The position numbers and the translations under genes are program-made. Shown here in pieces: positions 16,963-24,151 of a stretch of DNA of 59,565 nucleotides (its first letter is position 1; each line of letters opens with the position of its first letter). This stretch comes from Cellulosimicrobium cellulans (GTDB lineage: Bacteria > Actinomycetota > Actinomycetes > Actinomycetales > Cellulomonadaceae), in contig NZ_VEGH01000020.1 of assembly GCF_007679345.1 (NCBI RefSeq), positions 1 through 59,565 on the forward strand, written 5' to 3'. Under the pieces are notes generated by a model. That model was not told where the DNA came from, did not search any database, and saw only the letters and a list, made by a program, of their open reading frames with translations.

Positions 16963-17403
16963 ATGATGGCTCGCATCCGCAAGTCGATGGACGAGAAGGA
17001 CAAGGGCTTCACGCTCATCGAGCTCCTCGTCGTGGTGATCATCATCGGGATCCTGGCAGCCATCGCCATCCCGGTGTTCATGAACCAGCGCAAGAAGGCG
17101 GTCGACTCCTCGATCAAGTCCGACCTGCGCACGGTCGCCACCGCGCTGGAGACGTACTACACGGACAACCAGGAGTACATCGCGGCCACCGGCACCGCCG
17201 GGACGATCACGCTCGGCGCCGCGGGCGCCGAGGCGACCAAGCTCAGCCCGGGCAACGTCGTCACCGTGACGGTCAGCACCGCGAAGGACTCGTACTGCAT
17301 CAAGGGCACCAACCCGAAGGGCACCGACACCACCAACGGGTTCTTCTACTCGAGCAAGGGCGGCGGCCTCATGCCCGCCGGCACCACCGCCTGCACCCCG
17401 TGA
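16963..17403 (+). CDS. pilA: Major type IV pilin PilA, copy 2
   Basis: 146-residue prepilin paralogous to copy 1. The leader of 15 residues ends MDEKDKG, followed by FTLIE with Glu20 (mature 5) and the same alpha1 helix. Protein identity to copy 1 is nearly complete for residues 1-68 and low afterwards. Two cysteines remain (SYC at about 117 and TAC near the C-terminus). The 25 nt around and before the start codon, including the ribosome-binding sequence, are identical to copy 1 apart from one base. The contrast between conserved and diverged halves suggests duplication followed by gene conversion or antigenic diversification. Confidence 0.92.
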   Translation: MMARIRKSMDEKDKGFTLIELLVVVIIIGILAAIAIPVFMNQRKKAVDSSIKSDLRTVATALETYYTDNQEYIAATGTAGTITLGAAGAEATKLSPGNVVTVTVSTAKDSYCIKGTNPKGTDTTNGFFYSSKGGGLMPAGTTACTP

Positions 17404-17432
17404 CGTCGCAGGTCGGCTGAGCAGCACGGCGA

Positions 17433-17463
17433 GGGCCGCGGGCGGGAGAACCGCCCGCGGCCC
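17433..17463 (+). terminator. Terminator between pilA2 and the minor pilin genes
   Basis: GGGCCGCGGGCGG (17433-17445) and CCGCCCGCGGCCC (17451-17463) make a perfect 13-bp stem with a GAGAA loop. It lies only 31 nt before the next ATG, with no obvious promoter between. Partial read-through here would therefore set the ratio of major pilin to minor pilins. Confidence 0.85.
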
Positions 17464-17494
17464 GGCCGCGTCGCGAGAGAAGGAGCACAAGAGC

Positions 17495-19267
17495 ATGGAC
17501 CGCGCACCCGCCCGCCGCTCCGACGACGGCTTCACCCTCGTCGAGGTCATCGTCGCGCTCGCCCTCATGTCCGTGGTCGCGACCGCGGCCCTCTACTTCT
17601 TCCTCGGTGGCACGCGCGCGGTCACGCACCAGCAGCGCTCCCAGAACGCCGTGGTCGTGGCGAACGAGGCGATGGAGCTGGCGTACAGCGCGGCGGCGAA
17701 GGCGGACGGCAACGGCACGAGCGGGCTCGTCAAGGGCCGGAGCCAGAGCCAGGTCACGGCCGCGTGGACCGCTCTGGCGTCGAAGGGCATCGAGGGCTAC
17801 TCGACGACCTACCCCGCCTGGGACCCGGCGGGCGCGGGCACGCAGGCCGTCGACATCACCCGGCACACCAAGCTCAGCGGGGTCGACTACGCCGTCACCA
17901 CGCTCATCGGCACCTGCTACCGCAGCACGGCGACCGCCTCGGCGCCCTGCTCGATCATCGGGCAGAACCCGCCGTCGTCGACGCCCGCCGGCTACGCCCG
18001 GCTCATGCGCGTGATGACGTACGTGACCTGGGACGACGCCGGCAACACCTGCGGGAGCGACGGCTGCTCGTACCAGGTGTCCTCGCTGATCGACCCGAAC
18101 GCCGACCTGACCTGGAACAACACCACCAAGCCGATCGCGGTCGACGACGTCGCGCTGGTCAACGTGGGGCAGTCGGTCGACATCGACGTGCTGAGCAACG
18201 ACATCATCGGGGTCCTCGTGTCGAATCCCGTCCGGAACCTCACCGTGACCAAGGGGACGGGGACGGTCACGCTGCTGTCGAGCGGGAAGGTCCGGTTCAC
18301 CGCGCCCACCACGGCGTCGGGCAAAATGACCTTCACCTACTCCCTCAAGGACCAGGCGGGGCGCGAGTCGAACGTCGCGACGGTCACCGTGTCGGTGTAC
18401 GGGCAGGCGGTGCCGGACTCGGCGTCCACCATCAAGAGGCGCCCGATCACGATCGGCGTGGGCGCGAACGACCGCGGCACGCCGGCGACGATCCAGATCA
18501 CCAAGCAGCCCGCCAAGGGCACGGCGACCCCGTCCGGGTCGTCGGTGGTCTACGACCCGGGCGACAACATCGGGACCTTCACGTTCGAGTACCAGTTCAC
18601 CGACGCGGACGGCCTGCCGAGCTCGACGACGACGGTCACCGTGGTCGTGAGCGACTGGCCGCCGCCCCAGGCGGCGAACCTCATCGTCGACGTCCCGGCG
18701 ACCGTGCTCGGGTCGACGCTGGACCTGGGCATGCTCACGAAGACCAACAACCCCGAGGGCTACCTGGTCGAGATCCTGTCGAGCAACATGAGCCAGGGCC
18801 GGCTCGTGGTGGACGGCCGGGACTACAACGCCCAGACCAACCGCAAGGGTGGCACGGTCGGCTACACCCAGCAGGGCAACGTGCTGGGGATCTGGACCTT
18901 CCAGTACCGGGTGCTCACCCCTGACTCCTCGCAGTGGACGGCGACGCGCACCGTGACGCTCCGGATCATGCCGGTCGCGGCGGCGGACACGTTCAAGGCC
19001 GACAGGAACAGCACCGTCGGTCTGAACATCGGAGCCAACGACGCCCCGATGAACTACGGCGGGACGGTCGGGCTCTCACCGATCAGGAGCAACCCGAGCT
19101 GCGGCTCGTTCCCCACCGCCCAGAACGACTTCCAGAACGGGGTCGTCAGCTTCAGGACCCCCGATCAGAACAAGTTCAGCTGCACGTTCACGTACACGCT
19201 GCAGGGCACCGGCGCCTACGCGGAGCTCAAGTCGAACACGGTGTCTGTGACGGTGACGAACAAGTGA
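17495..19267 (+). CDS. Modular minor pilin with four Ig-like (tandem-95/cadherin-like) repeats
   Basis: 590 residues, about four times normal pilin length. A class III prepilin signal is at the N-terminus: Gly12, then FTLVE with Glu17 at mature position 5 and helix VIVALALMSVVATAALYFF. Residues 40-205 form a pilin-like globular region with five cysteines. From about 213 the chain is four successive beta-sandwich-like units (roughly 213-303, 304-388, 389-494, 495-590). Units 1, 2 and 4 carry the signature DIDVLSND, TIGVGAND and GLNIGAND, typical of extracellular Ig-like/cadherin-like repeats. Probably a pilus-incorporated stalk presenting the Ig array. AGAAGGAG precedes ATG. Coupled to the next gene by GTGA. 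Confidence 0.8.
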   Translation: MDRAPARRSDDGFTLVEVIVALALMSVVATAALYFFLGGTRAVTHQQRSQNAVVVANEAMELAYSAAAKADGNGTSGLVKGRSQSQVTAAWTALASKGIEGYSTTYPAWDPAGAGTQAVDITRHTKLSGVDYAVTTLIGTCYRSTATASAPCSIIGQNPPSSTPAGYARLMRVMTYVTWDDAGNTCGSDGCSYQVSSLIDPNADLTWNNTTKPIAVDDVALVNVGQSVDIDVLSNDIIGVLVSNPVRNLTVTKGTGTVTLLSSGKVRFTAPTTASGKMTFTYSLKDQAGRESNVATVTVSVYGQAVPDSASTIKRRPITIGVGANDRGTPATIQITKQPAKGTATPSGSSVVYDPGDNIGTFTFEYQFTDADGLPSSTTTVTVVVSDWPPPQAANLIVDVPATVLGSTLDLGMLTKTNNPEGYLVEILSSNMSQGRLVVDGRDYNAQTNRKGGTVGYTQQGNVLGIWTFQYRVLTPDSSQWTATRTVTLRIMPVAAADTFKADRNSTVGLNIGANDAPMNYGGTVGLSPIRSNPSCGSFPTAQNDFQNGVVSFRTPDQNKFSCTFTYTLQGTGAYAELKSNTVSVTVTNK

Positions 19268-19929
19268 GGAAGCTGATCCGGACCCTCCGGCGCGGCGACG
19301 ACCGCGGCCTCACCCTGGTCGAGCTGATCGTCGCCATCGGGATCTTCTCGGTGGTGGTGGCCGTCTGCATGGCGGGCATCGTCATCATGACGCGCAGCAC
19401 CGTGCGGGCGGACGTGGTCGCCGGCTCCGGCGACGCCGCGCGCACGGCCTTCCAGCGCATGGAGCGCCAGGTGCGGTACGCGGAGTCGATCAACTACCCG
19501 GGGGTGGGCCCGAGCGGCGCCCGGTACGTGGAGTTCCGGACCGGCGCCACCGTGTCGAGGTCCGGCGTCGCCACGTGCACGCAGTGGCGGTGGGTGCCGA
19601 GCACCGGCGCGCTGCAGATGCGCTCCTGGAACGACACCTCGAGCCCGAGCGTCTCGGCCTGGAGCACGCTCACCTCGGACGTGCTCCCGGACGCCGACAC
19701 GTCCGGTCGCCCCTACCCGTTCGAGGTGTCCGCGGCGACGGGGACCTCCCCGCGCCAGACGCTCACCCTGCGCATGCGCGTGGGCAACGCGACGGTCGAC
19801 GCGGGAGTGGACAGCGAGACCACCTTCGTCGCGCGGAACTCCAGCACGAAGTCGGTGAGCAACGCGGACACCGACGGCGACGGCCAGTCCGACACGAAGG
19901 TCTGCATCACGGGGACGGGACGGGAGTGA
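19264..19929 (+). CDS. PilW-like minor pilin
   Basis: 221 residues. The prepilin signal is MRKLIRTLRRGDDRG, cleaved before LTLVE (Glu20 at mature +5), then helix LIVAIGIFSVVVAVCMAGIVIM. The soluble part has the alternating-strand look of PilW/GspJ-type minor pilins (AFQRMERQVRYAESI, then EFRTGATVSRSG). It ends with an Asp-rich segment NADTDGDGQSD that resembles a calcium-binding loop. GTG start overlaps the previous stop, and its own stop overlaps the next GTG, so the three minor pilins are translated as one unit, as expected for a priming or tip complex. Confidence 0.8.
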   Translation: MRKLIRTLRRGDDRGLTLVELIVAIGIFSVVVAVCMAGIVIMTRSTVRADVVAGSGDAARTAFQRMERQVRYAESINYPGVGPSGARYVEFRTGATVSRSGVATCTQWRWVPSTGALQMRSWNDTSSPSVSAWSTLTSDVLPDADTSGRPYPFEVSAATGTSPRQTLTLRMRVGNATVDAGVDSETTFVARNSSTKSVSNADTDGDGQSDTKVCITGTGRE

Positions 19930-21488
19930 CGGTGCGAACGGGACGACGGGACGCGGCACGCGCCATGCGCGGCGGGGTGCTGCGCGGCCTGCGGGCGGAC
20001 GACGGGATCGCCATGCTCAGCGCGATCATCATGGTCCTGATCCTGGCGTCGCTGAGCCTCGTCGTGCTCGCGCTGGTCGCCGCGCAGGTGAAGCCCACGG
20101 AGTTCGCCCGGAAGAACACCCGGACCATCTTCGCCGCGGAGGCGGGCGTCGAGGCGGCGCTCGGCCAGATCCGCTCGGTCGCCTCGGCGCCGGACTTCAC
20201 CGGGGCGGTGTACGGCGACCTGACCAAGCTCCCGTGCACGCTCACGGGGACCGTGAGCGACGCGGCCGGGGCTCTCACGTACTCCGTGACGGTCCGGTAC
20301 TACAAGGACAACCCCGCCGGGAAGACCGAGACCTGGCTCGAGGCGAACAAGATGGCGTGCCGGCCGGCGACCCAGCCGGCGTACGCCTACCTGAAGTCGC
20401 AGGGCTTCTCGGAGACGACGCCGCGGCTGTCCGTGAACGAGGCCGACCGCACGCTCTCGAGCGTCTACCAGTTCAACACCACGAACACCAACGTCGCCGG
20501 TGGCCGCATCTACACGTTCTACAGCGGCTTCTGCCTGCGCGCGGACACCGTCTCCGCCGGCTCCAAGATCACCTACGTCGCCAAGGCGTCGTGCGGCACG
20601 GACGACGACCGCGAGCTGTGGCTGTACGACTCGGACTACAAGATCAAGCTCGCGGTGACGACGCTGCCGGGTGCGACGCAGCTGTGCATCACGGGCGCGC
20701 CCTCCGCCGGGGCGTCGTCAGTCGAGGCCACCCTCCAGAACTGCAAGACGGACTCCTCGCGGTGGAACCAGCTGTGGAGCTGGGAGGGCGGCTCGCGGTG
20801 GCGCGGCGAGAACTCCGCGATCTCCGACTACTCGAGCTACTGCCTGTACTCGGGCGCCACGGGTGGGACGGCGCTGAGCGGCAACAAGCTCAGCGTGGCC
20901 AACCAGTGCGCCGGCGACAGCGAGTGGGGATCCTTCAACCCCGACCCGGCCGTGGGCCCCGGCGCCGCGAGCATCGACACGAAGCAGATCGTGAACTACC
21001 TGGAGTTCGGGCGCTGCTTCGACGTCACCGACGTGGACGTGAACAAGGAGTTCATGATCGCGTACCCGTGCAAGCAGGACCCCAGCGGCGGCTCGCTGCT
21101 CGACTGGAACCACAAGTGGTACTACACGGAGCCCACGACGGGCAGCGTCGCGGCTCCCCAGCAGATCTACGTTCTGAGGAACAACTCGACGTCGAACAAG
21201 TACTGCCTGCAGTCCCCGGGCGCGGGCGGCCAGTACGTCACTCTCACGTCGGCGTGCAGCACGGCGCAGAACCAGAAGTGGACCCGTTACCAGGACACCG
21301 GCAACTCGACCAGCTACACGTTCGTCGACTACCTGGGTCGGTGCATCGGCATCGGCGACAAGTACAACTCGGCGTGGTCGAAGCTCGTCGTGACCTCGTG
21401 CTCGGGCGAGGCCGACCAGAAGTGGAACGCGCCGCCGGAGAAGGTCGAGGCGTCGATCGGCAACTACCTGGAGGGGGCGCGCTCGTGA
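19926..21488 (+). CDS. PilX/GspK-like pilin fused to ricin-type lectin repeats (putative pilus tip adhesin)
   Basis: 520 residues. The N-terminus has a prepilin-like signal (LRADDG, cleavage after Gly27) and a hydrophobic helix MLSAIIMVLILASLSLVVLAL. Mature position 5 is Ser, not Glu. Loss of Glu5 is characteristic of GspK, which caps the pseudopilus. Residues 60-190 resemble PilX (FAAEAGVEAALGQIRS). The rest is Cys- and Trp-rich with QxW-type repeats: NQLW 281-284, NHKW 395-398, NQKW 449-452, DQKW 497-500, each near a CL/CI motif. These are hallmarks of ricin B-like beta-trefoils, which bind sugars. Two trefoils appear likely (about 195-335 and 355-502). Ligand unknown. Confidence 0.78.
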   Translation: MTVRTGRRDAARAMRGGVLRGLRADDGIAMLSAIIMVLILASLSLVVLALVAAQVKPTEFARKNTRTIFAAEAGVEAALGQIRSVASAPDFTGAVYGDLTKLPCTLTGTVSDAAGALTYSVTVRYYKDNPAGKTETWLEANKMACRPATQPAYAYLKSQGFSETTPRLSVNEADRTLSSVYQFNTTNTNVAGGRIYTFYSGFCLRADTVSAGSKITYVAKASCGTDDDRELWLYDSDYKIKLAVTTLPGATQLCITGAPSAGASSVEATLQNCKTDSSRWNQLWSWEGGSRWRGENSAISDYSSYCLYSGATGGTALSGNKLSVANQCAGDSEWGSFNPDPAVGPGAASIDTKQIVNYLEFGRCFDVTDVDVNKEFMIAYPCKQDPSGGSLLDWNHKWYYTEPTTGSVAAPQQIYVLRNNSTSNKYCLQSPGAGGQYVTLTSACSTAQNQKWTRYQDTGNSTSYTFVDYLGRCIGIGDKYNSAWSKLVVTSCSGEADQKWNAPPEKVEASIGNYLEGARS

Positions 21489-21501
21489 CCCTGCGCGACC
21501 G

Positions 21502-22287
21502 GTGACCGGGTTCCTCGTCGCCGCGGCGGCCGTCCTGGGCCTCCTGATCGGCTCCTTCCTCAACGTCGTCGTCTGGCGGGTCCCGCGGGCCGAGTCGGTC
21601 GTGTCGCCCCCGTCGGCCTGTCCGCGCTGCGGCCACCGGATCGCCGCACGCGACAACGTGCCGGTGCTCTCCTGGCTCCTGCTGCGGGGCCGCTGCCGGG
21701 AGTGCGGCGAGCCGATCTCCGTCCGGTACCCGCTGGTCGAGGGCATGACTGCCGTGCTGTTCGCCGGCGCGGCCGCCGTGGTCGGGCCGTCGTGGGTCCT
21801 GCCCGCGGTTCTCTACCTCGTGGCGGTCGGGATGGCGCTGGCGCTCATCGACCTCGACGTCCACCGGCTCCCCGACGCGATCGTGCTGCCCTCCTACCCG
21901 GTCGCGGTCCTGCTGCTCCTGCTCGCGGACCTCGCGCCTGGTGACGGGTTTGACGGCGGCGCGTGGTTGCGCGCGCTGGTCGGTGCGGTCGCCCTGTTCG
22001 CCTTCTACTTCCTCCTGCTCGTGGTCTGGCCCGGCGGGATGGGCCTCGGCGACGTGAAGCTCGCCGGCTTGCTCGGCCTGTACCTCGGCTGGTTCGGGTG
22101 GGGTGCCGTGCTGGTCGGCGCCTTCGGCGCGTTCGTCCTCGGCGGGGTGTTCGCGGTCGCCCTGCTGGCGACCGGCCGGGCGACGCGCGGCTCGGGCGTC
22201 CCGTTCGGCCCGTGGATGATCGCCGGGGCATTTCTCGGCATCGCCGCCGGTGAGCCGCTCTGGCACGCCTATTTGTCCGTTTTCTGA
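21502..22287 (+). CDS. pilD: Prepilin peptidase / N-methyltransferase PilD
   Basis: 261-residue polytopic aspartyl protease that cleaves prepilin leaders and methylates the new N-terminus. The N-terminal methyltransferase part has FLNVVVWRVP and a zinc tetrad C40-x2-C43 and C65-x2-C68. The peptidase active site is the Asp in ALIDLDVHRLPD (117/119) plus GMGLGDVKLAG (Asp184). About seven TM helices are visible. GTG start 13 nt after the lectin-pilin stop. Having the peptidase in the locus supports autonomous processing of the five pilin-like proteins upstream. Confidence 0.94.
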   Translation: MTGFLVAAAAVLGLLIGSFLNVVVWRVPRAESVVSPPSACPRCGHRIAARDNVPVLSWLLLRGRCRECGEPISVRYPLVEGMTAVLFAGAAAVVGPSWVLPAVLYLVAVGMALALIDLDVHRLPDAIVLPSYPVAVLLLLLADLAPGDGFDGGAWLRALVGAVALFAFYFLLLVVWPGGMGLGDVKLAGLLGLYLGWFGWGAVLVGAFGAFVLGGVFAVALLATGRATRGSGVPFGPWMIAGAFLGIAAGEPLWHAYLSVF

Positions 22288-22317
22288 ACGATCAGGCTCG
22301 GTGCACCCGCTCATTTC

Positions 22318-22346
22318 CTCAAGGTGATCCGAGCGGTGCCCGATAA
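22318..22346 (+). promoter_or_regulatory. Candidate sigma-28-type promoter of pilMNO (best match)
   Basis: CTCAAG (22318-22323), spacer, then CCCGATAA (22339-22346). Seven of eight -10 bases match the FliA consensus GCCGATAA. The spacing from CAAG to CCGA is 16 nt, exactly as in consensus and in the other three pil elements. Start near 22353 leaves a 28-nt leader with a GAAGGGA ribosome-binding site. Confidence 0.6.
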
Positions 22347-22380
22347 GCATCTCGACAACGACGAGGCGAAGGGACGTGCG

Positions 22381-23442
22381 GTGGCCTCAACACGTGTGGT
22401 CGGACTGGACATCGGGACGAGCGCGGTGCGCGCGACCGAGGTCGCGTTCGGTGGCGGCGGTCCGGCCGCGGGCGGGGGGACGCTCCTCCGGTTCGGTCAG
22501 GTCGACCTGCCCCCCGGCGCGGTTCGCGACGGTGAGGTGGTCGAGCAGGCCGTCGTCTCGCACGCGATCAAGCAGCTGTGGCAGCAGGCCGGGTTCACCA
22601 CCAAGGACGTGGTGGTGGGCGTCGGCAACCAGCGGGTGATCGTGCGCGAGCTCGAGCTGCCGTGGATGCCCCTCGCGCAGCTCAAGGCGTCGTTGCCGTA
22701 CCAGGTGGCCGAGCTGCTCCCGGTCGCCGCGGGCGACGCCCTGCTCGACTTCGTGCCGACCGGCGAGTCGAACGGCCAGCGCGGGCGCATGGTGCACGGC
22801 ATGCTCGTCGCCGCTCAGCGCGACACGGTGGTCGCCAACGTCCTGGCGGTGGAGGGCGCCGGTCTGCGGCCGTCCATGGTCGACCTCAACGCGTTCGCCC
22901 TGGTGCGCGCTCTCGCCCGAGGGCCGCACGGTGCGGGCGTCGTCGCGTTCGTCGACATCGGGGCGCGGGTGACGAACGTCGTCGTCGCCGTCGACGGCGT
23001 GCCGGCCCTGGTCCGGATGATCCCGACCGGCGGCCAGCACATCACCGACGCGGTCGCGACCGCTCTGGGATCCACCGCCCCCGAGGCCGAAGGCGTGAAG
23101 CGCGAGATCGGGCTCGGTTTCGGCGCCCCGGCGGGCCTCGAGCCCGCGGCCGAGGCCATCAGCGGTGTCGCCCGGCAGCTCGTCGAGGCGGTCCGCAACA
23201 CGTTCGTCTACTACGCGAGCAACCATCCGGGCGCGGGCATCGACGGCGTCGTGCTGTCGGGCGGCGGCGCGCACCTGCCCGGGCTCGGGCAGTACCTGTC
23301 CAGCTCGACCCGCGCGGCCGTCGCTCTCGGGGACGCGCTGCACGGGCTCAAGCTCGGCAAGACCCTCGACCGTTCCCGGCTGGCCGGCGCCGAGTCCCTC
23401 GTCGCGCTGCCCGTCGGTCTCGCCCACGGAGTCGCCGCATGA
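22381..23442 (+). CDS. pilM: Type IV pilus assembly protein PilM (actin-like ATPase)
   Basis: 353-residue FtsA/actin-fold cytoplasmic protein that docks on the N-terminal tail of PilN. The phosphate-1 motif is GLDIGTSAVRATEV, phosphate 2 is VAFVDIGARVTNVVV, and the adenosine motif is VVLSGGGAHLPGLGQYL. The open frame extends upstream to an ATG at 22324, but that would lie inside the proposed promoter. GTG at 22381 with GAAGGGA at 22367-22373 is better and starts at the conserved fold. Stop overlaps pilN by ATGA. Confidence 0.92.
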   Translation: MASTRVVGLDIGTSAVRATEVAFGGGGPAAGGGTLLRFGQVDLPPGAVRDGEVVEQAVVSHAIKQLWQQAGFTTKDVVVGVGNQRVIVRELELPWMPLAQLKASLPYQVAELLPVAAGDALLDFVPTGESNGQRGRMVHGMLVAAQRDTVVANVLAVEGAGLRPSMVDLNAFALVRALARGPHGAGVVAFVDIGARVTNVVVAVDGVPALVRMIPTGGQHITDAVATALGSTAPEAEGVKREIGLGFGAPAGLEPAAEAISGVARQLVEAVRNTFVYYASNHPGAGIDGVVLSGGGAHLPGLGQYLSSSTRAAVALGDALHGLKLGKTLDRSRLAGAESLVALPVGLAHGVAA

Positions 23443-24149
23443 CCGCCACCGCTGAGCGCCCGGTCGCCAAGAAGGGTCGGAAGGAGGCGCCTGCGGGCGT
23501 GCTCGCGCCCATCGGTCTGCCGCAGGTCAACCTGCTCCCGCCCGAGGTCCGCGCCGCGCGGTCGCTCTCGGTCGTCAAGCGCTGGCTCGCGATCTCGCTG
23601 CTGATGCTGCTGGTGGTCATCGGGCTGGGCTACGCGGCGTCCCTAATGGCCCGCAGCTCGGCGGACGCCGAGCTGGCGGACGCCGATGCCGCCACGCTGA
23701 CCCTCCGGGCAGAGGAGCGCGAGTACGCGGAGGTGCCGCGGGTCCTCGGCGCGCTGGCCACCACGGAGCAGGCCGTGCAGTCCGGCATGGCGCTCGAGGT
23801 CACGTGGAAGCCGTTCGTCGACGCGGTCGCCGCGGTGCTGCCGGACGGCGTCAGCATCGACCAGTTCACGCTCACCGGGCCCTCCCCGTTCGTCGACTCC
23901 GTCGCTCCGACGGACCCCCTGCAGTCGGCGGGCATCGGGTCCCTGTCCTTCGAGCTGCGCTCGGCCACCCCGGTCAGCACCGCCGACGTCCTGGAGGCGA
24001 TCGGCTCGGTCCCCGGGCTCGACTCGCCGTGGGCCTCGTCCGTCGCGGTGACCGAGGAGGAGGGGACCGTCTTCTACAAGGTCTCCGCGTCGGCCCAGCT
24101 GACCGACGTCGCGCTCGCGCAGCGGTTCGTCGAGACTGAGGGGGAGTGA
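23439..24149 (+). CDS. pilN: Type IV pilus assembly protein PilN
   Basis: 236-residue bitopic membrane protein. The cytoplasmic N-terminal tail contains QVNLLPPEVR (residues 29-38), the conserved motif that binds PilM. One TM helix follows at about 48-70 (KRWLAISLLMLLVVIGLGYAASLM), then a coiled coil (about 75-110) and a ferredoxin-like extracytoplasmic domain. With PilO it forms the alignment complex. No PilP or PilQ gene follows, consistent with a monoderm lacking a secretin. ATG start coupled to pilM. Confidence 0.88.
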   Translation: MTATAERPVAKKGRKEAPAGVLAPIGLPQVNLLPPEVRAARSLSVVKRWLAISLLMLLVVIGLGYAASLMARSSADAELADADAATLTLRAEEREYAEVPRVLGALATTEQAVQSGMALEVTWKPFVDAVAAVLPDGVSIDQFTLTGPSPFVDSVAPTDPLQSAGIGSLSFELRSATPVSTADVLEAIGSVPGLDSPWASSVAVTEEEGTVFYKVSASAQLTDVALAQRFVETEGE

Positions 24150-24151
24150 CC

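Noticed and set aside
22324..22380. In-frame ATG at 22324 as the pilM start
   Set aside because: It would lie within the proposed promoter and lacks a ribosome-binding site; GTG at 22381 has GAAGGGA and fits the family start.
24146..24151. GTG at 24146 as the pilO start
   Set aside because: The ribosome-binding purines abut it directly; the ATG at 24152 has correct spacing.
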